A stretch of DNA of 64,000 nucleotides from Enemella evansiae (GCF_002250705.1 NZ_NMVP01000001.1:124001-188000); one strand, 5' to 3'. Shown: positions 27,213 through 37,404, counted from the stretch's first letter. Made by a program: numbers and translations. Notes: a model not told the origin generated them from the sequence alone.

Positions 27213-28898
27213 ATGTCTGCTGCCGGTCTGCGAATCCCCCCGAAGCTCAAGCCCGACACCCTGCGGGTGATCCCGCTGGGCGGTCTCGGCGACGTCGGGC
27301 GGAACATGGCCAGCCTGGAGATCAACGGCAAGATCCTGCTGATCGACTGCGGCGTACTGTTCCCCGACGAGGCACACCCCGGTGTCGACCTGATCCTGCC
27401 CGGCATCGAGGCGATCCGGGACCGGATCGACGACGTGGTCGGCCTGGTGCTCACCCACGGCCACGAGGACCACATCGGCGCGGTGCCCTATCTGCTGCGG
27501 TTGCGCAACGACATCCCGGTGTTCGGCTCCCGACTCACCCTGGCGCTGCTGCGGGAGAAGCTGAAGGAGCACCGGATCCGCAACACCGACCTGCGCGAGG
27601 TCGAAGAGGGTTCGATCGTCACCGTGCCGGAGTTCGAGCTGGAGTTCCTCGCGGTCAACCACTCCATCCCGGACGCGCTGGCGGTCTTCCTGCGGACCGC
27701 CGCCGGGACGGTGCTGCACACCGGTGACTTCAAGATGGACCAGCTGCCGCTGGACGGCCGGCTCACCGATCTGCGGGCCTTCGCCCGGCTCGGCGAGGAG
27801 GGCGTCGACCTGTTCATGGTCGACTCCACCAATGCCGAGGTACCGGGTTTCACCACCCCGGAGAAGGACATCCAGCCGGCCCTGCAGCGGGTCTTCGCGA
27901 CCAGCAGGCAGCGGCTGATCGTGGCCTGCTTCGCCTCCCACGTGCACCGGGTGCAGCAGGTGCTCGACGAGGCGGTACGCCACGGTCGCAAGGTCGTCTA
28001 CGTCGGCCGCTCGATGGTGCGCAACATGTCCATCGCCCGCGACCTGGGCTATCTCAAGGTGCCCGGCAACACGCTGATCGAACTCAAGGACCTGGAGAAG
28101 TACAAGCCGGAGGACGTGGTGATCATCTCCACCGGCTCCCAGGGCGAACCGCTCTCGGCGCTGTCACGGATCGCGAACCGCGAGCACCCGGTGATCGAAC
28201 TCAAGCCCGGCGACACCGTGCTGCTGGCGTCCTCGCTGATCCCCGGCAACGAGAACTCGGTCTACCGGGTGATCAACGGGCTGACCAAGCTCGGTGCCCG
28301 GGTGGTGCACAAGGGCAATGCGATGGTGCACGTCTCCGGGCACGCCTCGGCCGGTGAGTTGCTCTACTGCTACAACATCGTCAAGCCCAGGAACGTGATG
28401 CCGGTGCACGGCGAGGTACGCCACCTGGTCGCCAACGCCGAACTGGCGCAGGCCACCGGCGTACGCCGCGACCACACGGTGATCGTCGAGGACGGCGACG
28501 TGGTCGACCTGCACGACGGCAAGGTGTCGGTGGTCGGCCGGATCGACGCGAGCTACGTCTTCGTCGACGGCTCCAGCGTCGGCGACATCTCCGAGACCGA
28601 GCTCACCGACCGCAAGATCCTCGGCGAGGAAGGCTTCATCTCGGTGCTGGCGGTGGTCAACGTGCACACCAACCAGATCGTCTCCGGACCCGAGATCAAC
28701 GCCCGCGGCTTCGTCGGCGACGACGCGGTCTTCGACGGCATCCGCGGGGAGATCTCCGAGGCGCTGGTGCAGGCCATGCAGGAGGGCGTCGATGACTCGC
28801 ACCGGTTGCAGCAGGTGATCCGTCGCAAGGTCGGCCGCTGGGTGAACAAGACCCACCGCCGCCGCCCGATGATCATCCCCATCGTCGTCGCGACGTGA
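27213..28898 (+). CDS. rnj: Ribonuclease J
   Basis: RNase J is a metallo-beta-lactamase nuclease with endo- and 5' exonuclease activity in rRNA and mRNA processing. The 561-residue protein has the zinc motif THGHEDHIGAVPYLL near 76-90, the family's beta-CASP domain (about 210-370) with CFASHVHRVQQ and STGSQGEPLSALSRI, and HVSGHASAGEL near 375. The C-terminal domain ends in a basic KVGRWVNKTHRRRPM segment. TAGCCT (27200-27205) lies 7 nt before the ATG, so it is likely leaderless. An intergenic stem-loop repeat starts 3 bp after its stop. Confidence 0.95.
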   Translation: MSAAGLRIPPKLKPDTLRVIPLGGLGDVGRNMASLEINGKILLIDCGVLFPDEAHPGVDLILPGIEAIRDRIDDVVGLVLTHGHEDHIGAVPYLLRLRNDIPVFGSRLTLALLREKLKEHRIRNTDLREVEEGSIVTVPEFELEFLAVNHSIPDALAVFLRTAAGTVLHTGDFKMDQLPLDGRLTDLRAFARLGEEGVDLFMVDSTNAEVPGFTTPEKDIQPALQRVFATSRQRLIVACFASHVHRVQQVLDEAVRHGRKVVYVGRSMVRNMSIARDLGYLKVPGNTLIELKDLEKYKPEDVVIISTGSQGEPLSALSRIANREHPVIELKPGDTVLLASSLIPGNENSVYRVINGLTKLGARVVHKGNAMVHVSGHASAGELLYCYNIVKPRNVMPVHGEVRHLVANAELAQATGVRRDHTVIVEDGDVVDLHDGKVSVVGRIDASYVFVDGSSVGDISETELTDRKILGEEGFISVLAVVNVHTNQIVSGPEINARGFVGDDAVFDGIRGEISEALVQAMQEGVDDSHRLQQVIRRKVGRWVNKTHRRRPMIIPIVVAT

Positions 28899-28900
28899 CG

Positions 28901-28961
28901 CTCATCGAGTAGGCCGCCATGCGTAGCGCAGCGGAGCAATGGCGGCCGTGTCGAGATGAAC
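28901..28961. repeat. Dispersed intergenic stem-loop (copy 2)
   Basis: Inner arms GGCCGCCAT (28912-28920) and ATGGCGGCC (28939-28947) pair perfectly. The outer CTCATC/GATGAAC arms differ at one base. Flanks TCGAGTAG and CGTGTCGAG match the other copies. It is in the opposite orientation to the copy at 8562 and lies directly behind RNase J, where it could end transcription. Confidence 0.85.
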
Positions 28962-29005
28962 CCCCGATCTCTTGCGGGAGATCCCACGGTGCGCGTGCCT
29001 GGGAC

Positions 29006-29028
29006 GGTGCATAACCCCTGACATGTTC
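29006..29028. repeat. 23-bp dispersed repeat (copy B)
   Basis: This copy is identical over 23 bp to 14366-14388. It lies about 58 bp before the start of the histidine kinase gene, between the stem-loop repeat and its -10 element. Function is unknown. Confidence 0.8.
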
Positions 29029-29086
29029 GGAGCGGGTGTCGGGGAAACCCGACACCGAGACACCAGCCTGCGGGATACTGCGCGGT

Positions 29087-30424
29087 GTGACCGACGAGCA
29101 GGCTGGAGCCATGAGCACACGCCCCGCCTCCAGCCCCGTCGAGGACCAGCCCACCGAATCGCCGAAACCCCTGCCGGTACGCCATTTCCGCGGCGTGGCC
29201 GCCGGGTCGGCGTACCTGCTGCTGAGCTTCCCGATCGCGCTGATCGCGTTCGTCCTGGTCGTCAGCATCGCCCTCCTCGGCGTCGGCATGTCGATCGTCT
29301 GGGCCGGGCTGCCGATCCTGGTGCTGACCGTCCTGATCGCCCGCGTCTTCGCGGCAACCGAGCGCCGGATGATCGCCTCGGTGGACGGCCGGCAGGCCCC
29401 CGAACCGGCGTACCTGGCGCCTGGGGGTGGCATGGTCGGGCGGTTGCTGACCCCGCTCCGGGATCCGCAGTCCTGGCTCGATGTGACCTGGGTGCTCGTC
29501 CGGTTCCTGTTGTCGATCATCACCTTCTCGGTCGCGCTGACCTGGCTGGTCGGCGCCGCCGCGATCGTCCTCGGCCCGCTGTCGGCGCTGGTCCTGGACG
29601 CGGTGCTGCCGCCCGGGGACTACAATCCGGCGCTGCGCGCGCTCGGTCTGGCCGACTCGATCTGGGCCGACGCCGCCCTGCAGGGTCTGGTCGGGCTGAT
29701 CTTCCTGCTCACCCTGCCCTGGGTGATCCGCGGGCTGGCCACCGCCCAGGTCGCCCTCGCGCGCGGACTGCTCAGCTCCCGCGCCGAGCACCAGCGCGAG
29801 GTCGGTGAGCTGCGCAGCTCCCGGGCGGCGGTGCGGCAGGCCGAGACCGATCAGCTGCGCCGGTTGGAGCGCGACATTCACGACGGGCCGCAGCAGCGGC
29901 TGGTCCGCCTGAACATGGATCTGGCCCGGGCCCGCCGGATGGCCGCCACCGACCCCGAGAACGCCCAGATCGTGCTCGCCGGCGCGATGGAGCAGACCCA
30001 GGAGGCGCTCGGCGAGCTGCGGATGCTGAGCCGCGGGATCGCGCCGCCGGTGCTCGTCGACCGTGGCCTGGCCGCCGCCCTCGGGGAAGCCACCACCCGA
30101 TCCCTGGTGCCGGTCCAGGTCGAGATCGACGTGCCCCGGTTGCCCGCCCACGTCGAGACCGCGGCGTACTTCGTCGTCAGCGAGGCGCTGGCCAACCTGA
30201 ACAAGCATTCTGGAGCCAGCCAGGCCCGGGTGCTCGCTGGTGTCGAGGACGACTGGCTGTTCGTGACCGTGATCGACGATGGGGTCGGCGGTGCCGATCC
30301 GGCCAAGGGTCACGGCCTGGCCGGGCTCGCCGAACGGCTCCGCGGGGTCGACGGGCGGCTGGAGGTGGATTCGCCGGTCGGTGGTCCGAGCATGGTGCAG
30401 GCTGTCATCCCGTGCGCATCCTGA
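29087..30424 (+). CDS. NarL-type sensor histidine kinase
   Basis: This 445-residue membrane kinase senses an unknown signal and phosphorylates the regulator encoded downstream. After a 35-residue tail come hydrophobic segments at about 42-80, 145-175 and 195-215. The dimerisation/phosphoacceptor helix is HisKA_3 with ERDIHDGPQQRLVRLNMDL (His near 267). The ATPase domain ends with DDGVGGADPAKGHGLAGLAERL. GTG 29087 has GATACT 7 nt upstream, so a leaderless start fits; a longer in-frame start would overlap the promoter. It overlaps the regulator gene by 13 bp. Confidence 0.92.
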   Translation: MTDEQAGAMSTRPASSPVEDQPTESPKPLPVRHFRGVAAGSAYLLLSFPIALIAFVLVVSIALLGVGMSIVWAGLPILVLTVLIARVFAATERRMIASVDGRQAPEPAYLAPGGGMVGRLLTPLRDPQSWLDVTWVLVRFLLSIITFSVALTWLVGAAAIVLGPLSALVLDAVLPPGDYNPALRALGLADSIWADAALQGLVGLIFLLTLPWVIRGLATAQVALARGLLSSRAEHQREVGELRSSRAAVRQAETDQLRRLERDIHDGPQQRLVRLNMDLARARRMAATDPENAQIVLAGAMEQTQEALGELRMLSRGIAPPVLVDRGLAAALGEATTRSLVPVQVEIDVPRLPAHVETAAYFVVSEALANLNKHSGASQARVLAGVEDDWLFVTVIDDGVGGADPAKGHGLAGLAERLRGVDGRLEVDSPVGGPSMVQAVIPCAS

Positions 30425-31056
30425 TCGCCGACGACTCGGTCCTGCTCCGCGAAGGGCTCGGGCTGATCCTCGGCGACGCCGGTCACCAGGTGGTGGCCGG
30501 CGTCGACAACGGCGAGAGCCTGTACGCCGAGGCGCTGGCGCTGCGGCCGGACCTGATCATCACCGACATCCGGATGCCGCCCTCGCACACCGACGAGGGG
30601 CTGCGGGCGGCCGTCCGGATCCGCGCCGACTGGCCGGGCGCGCCGATCCTGCTGCTCAGCCAGTACGTGGTGCTCTCCTACGCCCAGGACCTGCTCGCCG
30701 CAGGGGAGGGCGCGATCGGCTATCTGCTCAAGGACCGGGTCTCCGACATCGACGGATTCCTGGATGCGGTGCAACGGGTCGCCGGGGGCGGTTTCGCGAT
30801 CGATCCCGAGGTGGTGCAGCAGGTGTTCGCGCAGCGGCGTACCAATGATCCGATCGACGAGCTCACCCCGCGCGAACGGGAGGTGCTCGAGCTGATGGCC
30901 CAGGGGCACTCGAACGCCGGGATCGCCGCCGACCTGGTGATCACCGAGGGTGCGGTGGAGAAGCACACCCAGCGGCTGTTCGCCAAGCTCGGGCTGACCA
31001 GCGAGGACGGCCGGCACCGCCGGGTCAGCGCGGTACTGATGCTGCTGAACGGATAA
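30412..31056 (+). CDS. NarL/LuxR-type response regulator
   Basis: This 214-residue regulator has a receiver domain (residues 1-120) with the acidic pair DD near 8-9 (ILIADDSVLL), the phospho-acceptor Asp in LIITDIRMPP near 54 and the Lys in YLLKDRVSD near 105. The C-terminal LuxR helix-turn-helix is LTPREREVLELMAQGHSNAGIA (about 147-168). GTG 30412 lies inside the kinase gene. The pair forms one transcription unit that ends at a stem-loop repeat before the convergent glpK. Confidence 0.93.
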   Translation: MRILIADDSVLLREGLGLILGDAGHQVVAGVDNGESLYAEALALRPDLIITDIRMPPSHTDEGLRAAVRIRADWPGAPILLLSQYVVLSYAQDLLAAGEGAIGYLLKDRVSDIDGFLDAVQRVAGGGFAIDPEVVQQVFAQRRTNDPIDELTPREREVLELMAQGHSNAGIAADLVITEGAVEKHTQRLFAKLGLTSEDGRHRRVSAVLMLLNG

Positions 31057-31074
31057 TTGTGTCTCGCCGGCCGA

Positions 31075-31135
31075 GCTCATCTCGACACGCACGAGCGTGG
31101 GTGGGACGCTGCGCACGGCGTGCTGCTCGATGAGC
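31075..31135. repeat. Dispersed intergenic stem-loop (copy 3)
   Basis: Outer arms GCTCATC (31075-31081) and GATGAGC (31129-31135) pair perfectly, and inner arms GCACG (31089-31093) and CGTGC (31119-31123) pair too. The flank TCGACACG is conserved. It lies in the 84-bp gap between the convergent response-regulator and glpK genes, a position that fits a two-way terminator. Confidence 0.8.
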
Positions 31136-31140
31136 GGGGA

Positions 31141-32652
31141 TCAGTCCTCGTCCTCGACCCAGTTCAGGGTGCGCTCGACGGCCTTGGTCCACTTGCCCAT
31201 CAGGCGCTTGCGCTCCTTCTCATCCATCGTGGATTCCCAGCGCTTGTCCTCGGCCCACTGCTTGGTCAGCTCGGCCTCGTCGTCCCAGAAGCCGACCGCG
31301 AGCCCCGCGGCGTACGCCGCGCCGAGCGCGGTCGTCTCGGTGACCTTGGGCCGGATCACCGGCACATCGAGCAGATCGGCCTGGAACTGCATCAAGGTGT
31401 CGTTGGCGACCATCCCGCCGTCGACCTTCAGTTCGCTCAGGTCGACCCCGGAGTCGGCGTTCATCGCATCGACGACCTCCTTGCTCTGGAAGGCGACCGC
31501 CTCCAACGCCGCCCGGGCGATGTGGCCCCGGTTCGCGAACCGGGTCAGCCCGACGACCGCGCCGCGGGCATCGCTGCGCCAGTGCGGGGCGAACAGCCCG
31601 GAGAAGGCCGGTACGACGTAGACGTCGCCGTTGTCGTCGACCGACTTGGCCAGCTCCTCGACCTCGGGTGCGTTCTTGATCAGCTTCAGGTTGTCGCGCA
31701 GCCACTGCACCAGCGAACCGGTGACCGCGATCGAGCCCTCCAGGGCGTACACCGGCTTGTTCTCGCCGATCTGGTAGCAGACCGTGGTGACCAGCCCGTT
31801 CTTGGACAGCACCTTCTCCTCGCCGGTGTTCAGCAGCAGGAAATTCCCTGTCCCATAGGTGTTCTTCGCCATTCCAGGCTCGAAGCAGACCTGGCCGAAG
31901 GTGGCCGCCTGCTGGTCGCCGAGGATGCCGGCGATCTCGACACCGGCCAGCACCCCCCGCTCACGCACCTTGCCGTAGACCTCGGAGGAGGGCACGATCT
32001 CGGGCAGCATCGATTTCGGCAGGCCCATCGCCTCGACGATCTCGTCGTCCCAGTCCAGGGTGTCCAGATCCATCATCAGGGTGCGGGAGGCGTTGGTGAC
32101 ATCGGTGGCGTGCCGGCCGCCGTTGACCCCGCCGGTCATGTTCCACAGCACCCAGGTGTCCATCGTGCCGAACAGCAGGTCACCGGCCTCGGCCGCCTCC
32201 CGCGCACCCTCGACGTTGTCCAGGATCCAGCGCGCCTTCGGGCCGGCGAAGTAGGTCGCCAGCGGCAGTCCGGTGGTCTCCTTGAACCGGTCCGCACCCT
32301 GGTCGCCGCCGAGCTCGGTGCAGATCTTGTCGGTGCGGGTGTCCTGCCAGACGATCGCGTTGTAGACCGCCTTGCCGGTGTTCTTGTCCCACACCAGCGT
32401 CGTCTCGCGCTGGTTGGTGATGCCGACCGCGGCGATGTCGGATGCCTTCAGGTCGAGCTGGGCCAGCACCTCGGCGCACACCTTGCGGGTGTTGTCCCAG
32501 ATCTCCTGCGGATCGTGCTCCACCCAACCGGCCTTCGGGAAGATCTGCTCGTGCTCCATCTGGGACACACCCTTGATGGTGCCGTCGTGGTCGAAGACGA
32601 TGCACCGCGTGCTGGTCGTGCCCTGATCGATGGATGCGATGTAGTTGGTCAT
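31141..32652 (-). CDS. glpK: Glycerol kinase
   Basis: GlpK phosphorylates glycerol to glycerol-3-phosphate. The 503-residue FGGY kinase starts [21 protein letters not shown], has [10 protein letters not shown] near 310, and the typical [20 protein letters not shown] near 405-425. I start it at ATG 32652 on the minus strand, behind AGAGAGGATC; a much longer in-frame extension would run through glpF and is not real. It lies 47 bp downstream of glpF in the same operon. The end WVEDED is acidic. Confidence 0.96.
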   Translation of the reverse strand: MTNYIASIDQGTTSTRCIVFDHDGTIKGVSQMEHEQIFPKAGWVEHDPQEIWDNTRKVCAEVLAQLDLKASDIAAVGITNQRETTLVWDKNTGKAVYNAIVWQDTRTDKICTELGGDQGADRFKETTGLPLATYFAGPKARWILDNVEGAREAAEAGDLLFGTMDTWVLWNMTGGVNGGRHATDVTNASRTLMMDLDTLDWDDEIVEAMGLPKSMLPEIVPSSEVYGKVRERGVLAGVEIAGILGDQQAATFGQVCFEPGMAKNTYGTGNFLLLNTGEEKVLSKNGLVTTVCYQIGENKPVYALEGSIAVTGSLVQWLRDNLKLIKNAPEVEELAKSVDDNGDVYVVPAFSGLFAPHWRSDARGAVVGLTRFANRGHIARAALEAVAFQSKEVVDAMNADSGVDLSELKVDGGMVANDTLMQFQADLLDVPVIRPKVTETTALGAAYAAGLAVGFWDDEAELTKQWAEDKRWESTMDEKERKRLMGKWTKAVERTLNWVEDED

Positions 32653-32699
32653 GTCCGGATCCTCTCTGATTCCGTGCCGAGTCGGGGTGATGGACGCGT

Positions 32700-33437
32700 T
32701 CAGCCGCCGTACCAGTGGAACAGTAGGCCACCGAGCACACCGCCGATGATCGGGCCGACGACGGGGATCCAGGCATAACCCCAGTTGCTGGAGTCCTTGT
32801 GCGGGATCGGCAGCAGCGCGTGGGCGAGTCGCGGACCCAGGTCGCGGGCCGGGTTGATGGCGTACCCGGTCGGTCCGCCGAGGCTGGCGCCGATGCCGAC
32901 CACCAGCAGGGCCACCGGGATGGCCTCCAGCATGGTTCCCCGGCCGCCGTCCCAGGCGCCGAAGCTGAGCGCGCCGAAGACCAGCACGAAGGTGCCGATG
33001 ATCTCGGTGATCAGATTCCACGGCACGCTGGCGACCTGGGGTGCGGTGGCGAAGATCAGGCTGGGCGCGTCCCCGCGGGTGTCGAACTGTTTCTTGTACG
33101 CCGCCCAGGTCAGGATCGCGCCACCGAAGGCGCCGACCAGCTGAGCGATCAGGTAGACCCCGATCGTGGGCGCGGTGACCGGGACGCCGGGGGCGAACTC
33201 GGTCGCACCGGAGGCCCAGACACCGAGGGTGACCGCCGGGTTCAGGTGACCGCCGGTGCGTGCGGCGGCGTACACCCCGGCCATCACGCCGAGGCCCCAG
33301 CCGAAGTTGACCATCAGGTTGCCGCCGCGATAGCCGTAGCTCTTCGGGAAGGCATTGTTGGCGACCACGCCCGCGCCGAGGACGATCAGGATCGCGGTGC
33401 CGATCAGTTCACTGGTGAAGATGCTCCACAGGCTCAT
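32700..33437 (-). CDS. glpF: Glycerol facilitator (aquaglyceroporin)
   Basis: GlpF lets glycerol diffuse through the membrane, where GlpK traps it. The 245-residue protein has six membrane helices and two pore loops: HLNPAVT near 65-71 and AINPARD near 189-195. The Asp after the second NPAR is the mark of glycerol rather than water channels. The ATG at 33437 follows a GAGAGG ribosome-binding site on the minus strand. It is the first gene of a glpF-glpK operon whose promoter region carries GATCCA-type operators. Confidence 0.95.
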   Translation of the reverse strand: MSLWSIFTSELIGTAILIVLGAGVVANNAFPKSYGYRGGNLMVNFGWGLGVMAGVYAAARTGGHLNPAVTLGVWASGATEFAPGVPVTAPTIGVYLIAQLVGAFGGAILTWAAYKKQFDTRGDAPSLIFATAPQVASVPWNLITEIIGTFVLVFGALSFGAWDGGRGTMLEAIPVALLVVGIGASLGGPTGYAINPARDLGPRLAHALLPIPHKDSSNWGYAWIPVVGPIIGGVLGGLLFHWYGG

Positions 33438-33502
33438 CGATGGGTGCCTCTCAATCCGGGGGTGAGGTGTGAGGGCTGTCTCGGATGTGTGACTGTATCA
33501 GT

Positions 33503-33529
33503 GATCCAGAGTGTTGGATCGATGATCCA
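33503..33529. promoter_or_regulatory. Probable operator of glpFK
   Basis: Three half-sites alternate in orientation: GATCCA (33503-33508), TGGATC (33515-33520) and GATCCA (33524-33529). The first two form an inverted repeat with a 6-bp gap, and the last two one with a 3-bp gap. They are 66-92 bp upstream of glpF, next to a TACAGT -10-like element on the minus strand. The regulator, perhaps of IclR or GntR type, is not in the window. Confidence 0.5.
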
Positions 33530-33571
33530 TTCATACCCGGGTGGGCCGATCCGAACCCCGGTCCCGAGGAT

Positions 33572-33601
33572 TTGGATGGGGGAGTGGGCGTCGGCTATGC
33601 T
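33572..33601 (+). promoter_or_regulatory. Promoter of rpmB
   Basis: TTGGAT (33572-33577) and TATGCT (33596-33601) are 18 bp apart, close to the consensus for the housekeeping sigma factor. The leader is about 57 nt and carries GAGGAGA before the GTG. Confidence 0.6.
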
Positions 33602-33664
33602 CTACCGGTTGCCGATCGCGTGATCGGACCCCAATCAATGAAGTTCTGACGAGGAGACACTCCA

Positions 33665-33850
33665 GTGGCTGCCGTATGTGACGTGTGCGCCAAGGGCCCG
33701 GGCTTCGGCCACAACGTGCCCTGGTCGAAGAAGAAGACCAAGCGTCGCTGGAACCCGAACATCCAGCGCGTCAAGGCCGTGATCGGTGGCACGTCCAAGC
33801 GTGTGAACGTGTGCACCTCCTGCCTGAAGGCCGGCAAGGTCGCTCGCTGA
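33665..33850 (+). CDS. rpmB: 50S ribosomal protein L28
   Basis: L28 is a small protein of the large ribosomal subunit. At 61 residues it is the short actinobacterial form. It has CDVC near residues 5-8 and CTSC near 51-54, so it is a zinc-binding (C+) copy. The start codon is GTG behind GAGGAGACA. It is alone, with its own promoter and terminator, and not next to rpmG. Confidence 0.95.
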   Translation: MAAVCDVCAKGPGFGHNVPWSKKKTKRRWNPNIQRVKAVIGGTSKRVNVCTSCLKAGKVAR

Positions 33851-33866
33851 CCCGGCCTGCGCCTGA

Positions 33867-33897
33867 GGACCTGTCCCATCCGGGGCAGGTCCTTTTT
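33867..33897 (+). terminator. Rho-independent terminator after rpmB
   Basis: GGACCTG and CAGGTCC pair, extended by CCC/GGG around an ATCC loop, and five T residues follow (33893-33897). It starts 16 bp after the rpmB stop. Confidence 0.85.
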
Positions 33898-33911
33898 GCG
33901 TGTCCCGGGGT

Positions 33912-33955
33912 GGCTTCGACTCGCTCGTTCCTCGCTCGCCCAGCCGACGTGGGAC
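33912..33955. repeat. Dispersed CTCGCT-rich repeat (second copy)
   Basis: The first 28 bp (33912-33939) are identical to 15016-15043, and similarity continues with CAGCCGACGTGGG. It lies between the rpmB terminator and the 3' end of the convergent uracil-DNA glycosylase gene. Confidence 0.75.
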
Positions 33956-33956
33956 G

Positions 33957-34772
33957 TCACAGGCGGTTCAGCACCTCATCGAGCATCGCCTCGGTGAGCC
34001 GGCCGGTGAAGGTGTTCTGCTGGCTGACGTGATAGCTGCCGATCAGGCGTACCGGCCGATCGCCGGGAGCCAGCAGCGTCGCCTCGGCGCCGTGCCCGAA
34101 CCGCGGTTTCGGGCGGGGTACGCCCCAGCCGAGCCGGCGGGCGGCGGCCAGGGTGGCGTCCCAGGCGAGTGAGCCGAGCGCCATGATCGAACGCAGCCGC
34201 GGTGCCGAGAGCTGCAGTTCCCGGTCGAGCCAGGGCGCGCAGGCGTCCCGCTCCGCGGTGGTCGGCTTGTTCTGCGGCGGGGCGCAGTGCACCGACGCGG
34301 TGATCCGGATCCCGGTCAGCTCCAGCCCGTCGCCGGCGTGCACCGCGGTGGGCTGGTTGGCGAACCCGGCCCGATGCAGGGCGGCGTACAGCCAGTCCCC
34401 GGAACGGTCCCCGGTGAACATCCGCCCGGTTCGGTTGGCGCCGTGCGCGGCCGGTGCCAGGCCGACGATCAGGACCGGGGCCTGCGGGTCGCCGAACGCC
34501 GCCGCCGGCCGTCCCCAGTAGGGCTGATCGCGATAGGCGGCGCGGCGTTCGGACGCCACCTGCTCCCGCCAGGCGACCAACCGCGGGCAGGCCCGGCACA
34601 CCGTGACCCGGGCCTCCAGCTCGGTGACATCACCCGCGGCGGCCGCCAGCTCGACCACCTCGGCAGGATCGTGCGCCACCGGCGTACCGGCCGTCGCCGG
34701 ATCACCCGGCCACCCGCTGCCCGGCGGTACCGGGGAGGCGAACTCATGGCCGGTGATCGGGTGCGGGTCCAT
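33957..34772 (-). CDS. Family 5 uracil-DNA glycosylase (UDGb-type)
   Basis: This 271-residue enzyme removes uracil and probably other deaminated bases from DNA. The Cys-rich start [12 protein letters not shown] fits the iron-sulphur cluster of families 4 and 5, and the active-site block is [28 protein letters not shown], in which GLAPAAHG is typical of family 5. [14 protein letters not shown] near the C-terminus is the second conserved motif. I start at ATG 34772 because a TACGCT -10-like element on the minus strand stands 7 nt upstream. It is divergent from recG, so two repair genes share a 52-bp control region. Confidence 0.9.
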   Translation of the reverse strand: MDPHPITGHEFASPVPPGSGWPGDPATAGTPVAHDPAEVVELAAAAGDVTELEARVTVCRACPRLVAWREQVASERRAAYRDQPYWGRPAAAFGDPQAPVLIVGLAPAAHGANRTGRMFTGDRSGDWLYAALHRAGFANQPTAVHAGDGLELTGIRITASVHCAPPQNKPTTAERDACAPWLDRELQLSAPRLRSIMALGSLAWDATLAAARRLGWGVPRPKPRFGHGAEATLLAPGDRPVRLIGSYHVSQQNTFTGRLTEAMLDEVLNRL

Positions 34773-34824
34773 GGTCGGCAGCGTAGGGCCAGACCCGTCG
34801 GGGCAGGTCGCTAGGGTGTGGCCC
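34773..34824. promoter_or_regulatory. Divergent leaderless promoters of the glycosylase gene and recG
   Basis: On the minus strand TACGCT (complement of 34780-34785) is 7 nt before the glycosylase ATG. On the plus strand TAGGGT (34812-34817) is 7 nt before the recG ATG. Both transcripts would start at or near their start codons. Confidence 0.5.
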
Positions 34825-37134
34825 ATGTGGCAGACCCCGGCGTACCGCGTCCAGGCCACCCGGCTGGAGACCGTGCTGGGGGACAAGACCGCCAAGGCGT
34901 TCGAGCAGCTCAAGGTGCGCACGGTCGGCGACGCGCTGCGGCACGTGCCCCGGCGCTATCTGCGCGGCGCCGAGTCGACCAGCCTGCGCGATCTCAAGGT
35001 GGGCGAGGATGCCGCGTTCATCTCCCGGGTGATCAAGAGCGAGACCAAGGGCAACCAGCGCTCGCTGCGGCTGGAGGTGATCGTCGGCGACGGCACCGGG
35101 ACCCTGCGGCTCACCTTCTTCGGCCGCAGGCACCTGATCGACTTCTGGCAGCGCACCCTGCCCGAGGGTGCGCGCGGGCTGTTCGCCGGCAAGATCGGGG
35201 TCTTCAACGGCCAGCTGCAGCTCACCCACCCCGATTTCGTCACCCTCGACGAGGCCGGCCACATCACCGGCGGGGCGCAGCGCAACCAGCAGATGGGTGA
35301 GCTGGCCTCCCGGGTCGGCGGGCTGATCGGCATCTATCCAGCGACCGCGAAGCTGCCCACCTGGACCATCGCCCAGTGCATCGACCTGGTCCGCGAGCAG
35401 ACCGGTGAGCTGCCCGAGCCGCTGCCCGCCACGGTCCGCGAGGCGGTGGATCTGGTCGCCCTGGCCCGCGCCGACCGCGCCATCGACTTCGAACCGGCCG
35501 CCGACGAGCGGTTGCCCGAGTTGGCGGCCGCGGTGCAGTACGTGCATCGCCCCGACGACCTGGCACAGGCCTGGCTGGGTCGGCAGCGGTTCCTGTTCGA
35601 CGAGGCGTTCGCGGTGCAGGCGGCGATGGCCTACCGGCGCGCCGCCGCTCGGTCCCAGCCCGGTACGCCGCGGCCGCGGCAGCGCGACGGGCTGCTCGCC
35701 GCCTTCGACGCCACCCTGCCGTTCGAGCTGACCGCGGGCCAGCAGCAGGTCAGCGAGGAGATCTTCACCGGCCTGGAGCAGACCCATCCGATGCAGCGGC
35801 TGCTGCAGGGTGAGGTCGGTTCCGGCAAGACCCTGGTCGCGCTGCGGGCGATGCTCACCGTCGTCGACAATGGCGGCCAGGCGGTGCTGCTGGCACCGAC
35901 CGAGGTGCTGGCCCAGCAGCACCACCAGACGATCAGCCGGATGCTCGGCCCGCTCGCCGAGGGGGAGGGCGGCCTCTTCGACGCTGGTGTGCTCGGTGAC
36001 GGCCCGCGGACGAAGGTGGTGCTGCTGTCGGGGTCGATGACCGCCGCGCAGAAGAAGAAGGCCCTGCTGCAGATCGCCTCCGGGGAGGCCGGGATCGTGG
36101 TCGGTACCCATGCGCTGCTCGCCGACCGGGTGCAGTACGCCGACCTGGGCCTGGTGGTCGTCGATGAGCAGCACCGCTTCGGCGTCGAGCAGCGGGCGGC
36201 GCTGAACGACCGCGCCGAGGCCCGGCCGCACGTGCTGGTGATGACCGCCACCCCGATCCCGCGGACGGTCGCGATCACCGTCTTCGGCGACCTCGAGGTG
36301 TCCACGCTGACCGAGATCCCGGCCGGCCGCAGCGAGGTCAGCACCCAGGTGGTCCCGGAGAACGTCCGCCCCGAATGGGTCGAGCGGGCCTGGCAGCGGA
36401 TCACCGAGGAGGTCGCCGCCGGCCGGCAGGCGTTCGTGGTCTGCCCGCAGATCTCGGCGGGGGAGAAGAACAGCGAACTGGTACCGCCCGATCCCTCGTT
36501 GGAGGGCAAGGACGCGCCCGCACCGCGCAACGTCACCGACCTGTACGCCGAACTGACCGACCCCGGCGGACCGCTCGAGTCGCTGCGGGTGGCCGCCCTG
36601 CACGGCAAGCTGTCGGCCGACGAGAAGGACCGGGTGATGGCCGCCTTCGCCGCCGGTGAGCTGGACGTGCTGGTCTCCACCACCGTCGTCGAGGTCGGGG
36701 TCGATGTGCCGAACGCCTCGGTGATGGTGATCTGCGACGCGGACCGCTTCGGCATCTCCCAGCTGCACCAGCTCCGCGGCCGGATCGGCCGTGGCGCGCA
36801 CCCCGGGCTCTGCCTGCTGCTGACGCGTACCCCCGGTGACTCCCCGGCCGCCGAACGGCTCCGCGCCGTCGCCGGCACCCGCGATGGGTTCCAGCTCGCC
36901 GAGGTCGATCTGGCCCAGCGCCGCGAGGGCGATGTGCTCGGCGCCAGCCAGGCCGGTGCCCGCTCCTCGCTGAAGCTGCTGCGGGTGCTCGATCACGTGC
37001 AACTGCTGGAACAGGCCCGCGCGATCGCCGAGGACTGCGTCGCCCGCGACCCGGAGCTGAAAGAACCCGGCATCGCCGACGCCATCACCCAGGTGGAGGA
37101 GCAGGCCGCCGCCGAGTGGCTGGAGCGGACCTAG
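34825..37134 (+). CDS. recG: ATP-dependent DNA helicase RecG
   Basis: RecG remodels stalled forks and branched DNA. The 769-residue protein has an N-terminal wedge/OB domain (about 55-150; [15 protein letters not shown]), helicase motif [19 protein letters not shown] near 325, DEXH-type [14 protein letters not shown] near 445, TATPIPRT near 475, and C-terminal motifs with [20 protein letters not shown] and [11 protein letters not shown]. The start ATG is likely leaderless. Upstream in-frame codons overlap the divergent glycosylase gene. A tandem repeat cluster follows. Confidence 0.95.
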   Translation: MWQTPAYRVQATRLETVLGDKTAKAFEQLKVRTVGDALRHVPRRYLRGAESTSLRDLKVGEDAAFISRVIKSETKGNQRSLRLEVIVGDGTGTLRLTFFGRRHLIDFWQRTLPEGARGLFAGKIGVFNGQLQLTHPDFVTLDEAGHITGGAQRNQQMGELASRVGGLIGIYPATAKLPTWTIAQCIDLVREQTGELPEPLPATVREAVDLVALARADRAIDFEPAADERLPELAAAVQYVHRPDDLAQAWLGRQRFLFDEAFAVQAAMAYRRAAARSQPGTPRPRQRDGLLAAFDATLPFELTAGQQQVSEEIFTGLEQTHPMQRLLQGEVGSGKTLVALRAMLTVVDNGGQAVLLAPTEVLAQQHHQTISRMLGPLAEGEGGLFDAGVLGDGPRTKVVLLSGSMTAAQKKKALLQIASGEAGIVVGTHALLADRVQYADLGLVVVDEQHRFGVEQRAALNDRAEARPHVLVMTATPIPRTVAITVFGDLEVSTLTEIPAGRSEVSTQVVPENVRPEWVERAWQRITEEVAAGRQAFVVCPQISAGEKNSELVPPDPSLEGKDAPAPRNVTDLYAELTDPGGPLESLRVAALHGKLSADEKDRVMAAFAAGELDVLVSTTVVEVGVDVPNASVMVICDADRFGISQLHQLRGRIGRGAHPGLCLLLTRTPGDSPAAERLRAVAGTRDGFQLAEVDLAQRREGDVLGASQAGARSSLKLLRVLDHVQLLEQARAIAEDCVARDPELKEPGIADAITQVEEQAAAEWLERT

Positions 37135-37155
37135 GTGCCGTGAGCCGGCCCTCTC

Positions 37156-37310
37156 CGATCCTCGAGCAGGTCGGCGCAGCGACCGACGGTCCCAACGATC
37201 CTCGAGCAGGTCGCGCAGCGACCGACGGTCCCAACGATCCTCGAGTAGGTCGCGCAGCGACCGACGGTCCCAACGATCCTCGAGTAGGTCGCGCAGCGAC
37301 CGTGTCGAGA
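37156..37310. repeat. Four tandem copies of a 39-bp stem-loop unit
   Basis: Units start at 37156, 37196, 37235 and 37274, with a 39-bp period (the first has one extra G). Each contains CTCGAG(C/T)AGGTCGCGCAGCG, with GGTCGC and GCGACC pairing. Only the last one ends in the family's right flank CGTGTCGAGA. The first two have CTCGAGCAGG and the last two CTCGAGTAGG. They fill most of the gap between recG and the DUF222/HNH gene. Confidence 0.88.
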
Positions 37311-37404
37311 GGCCGTGACCCGCCCTCAAAACCTATCCACAGATTCCGAGAATTCCTGCCAGGGCGGCAGATCCGGGCGGAAACTGTCAGACCCTGTCTG
37401 TTGA

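Noticed and set aside
29087..31056. Defence or toxin system near the repeat clusters
   Set aside because: The genes are a plain two-component system; no restriction, abortive-infection or toxin-antitoxin pair was seen anywhere in the window.
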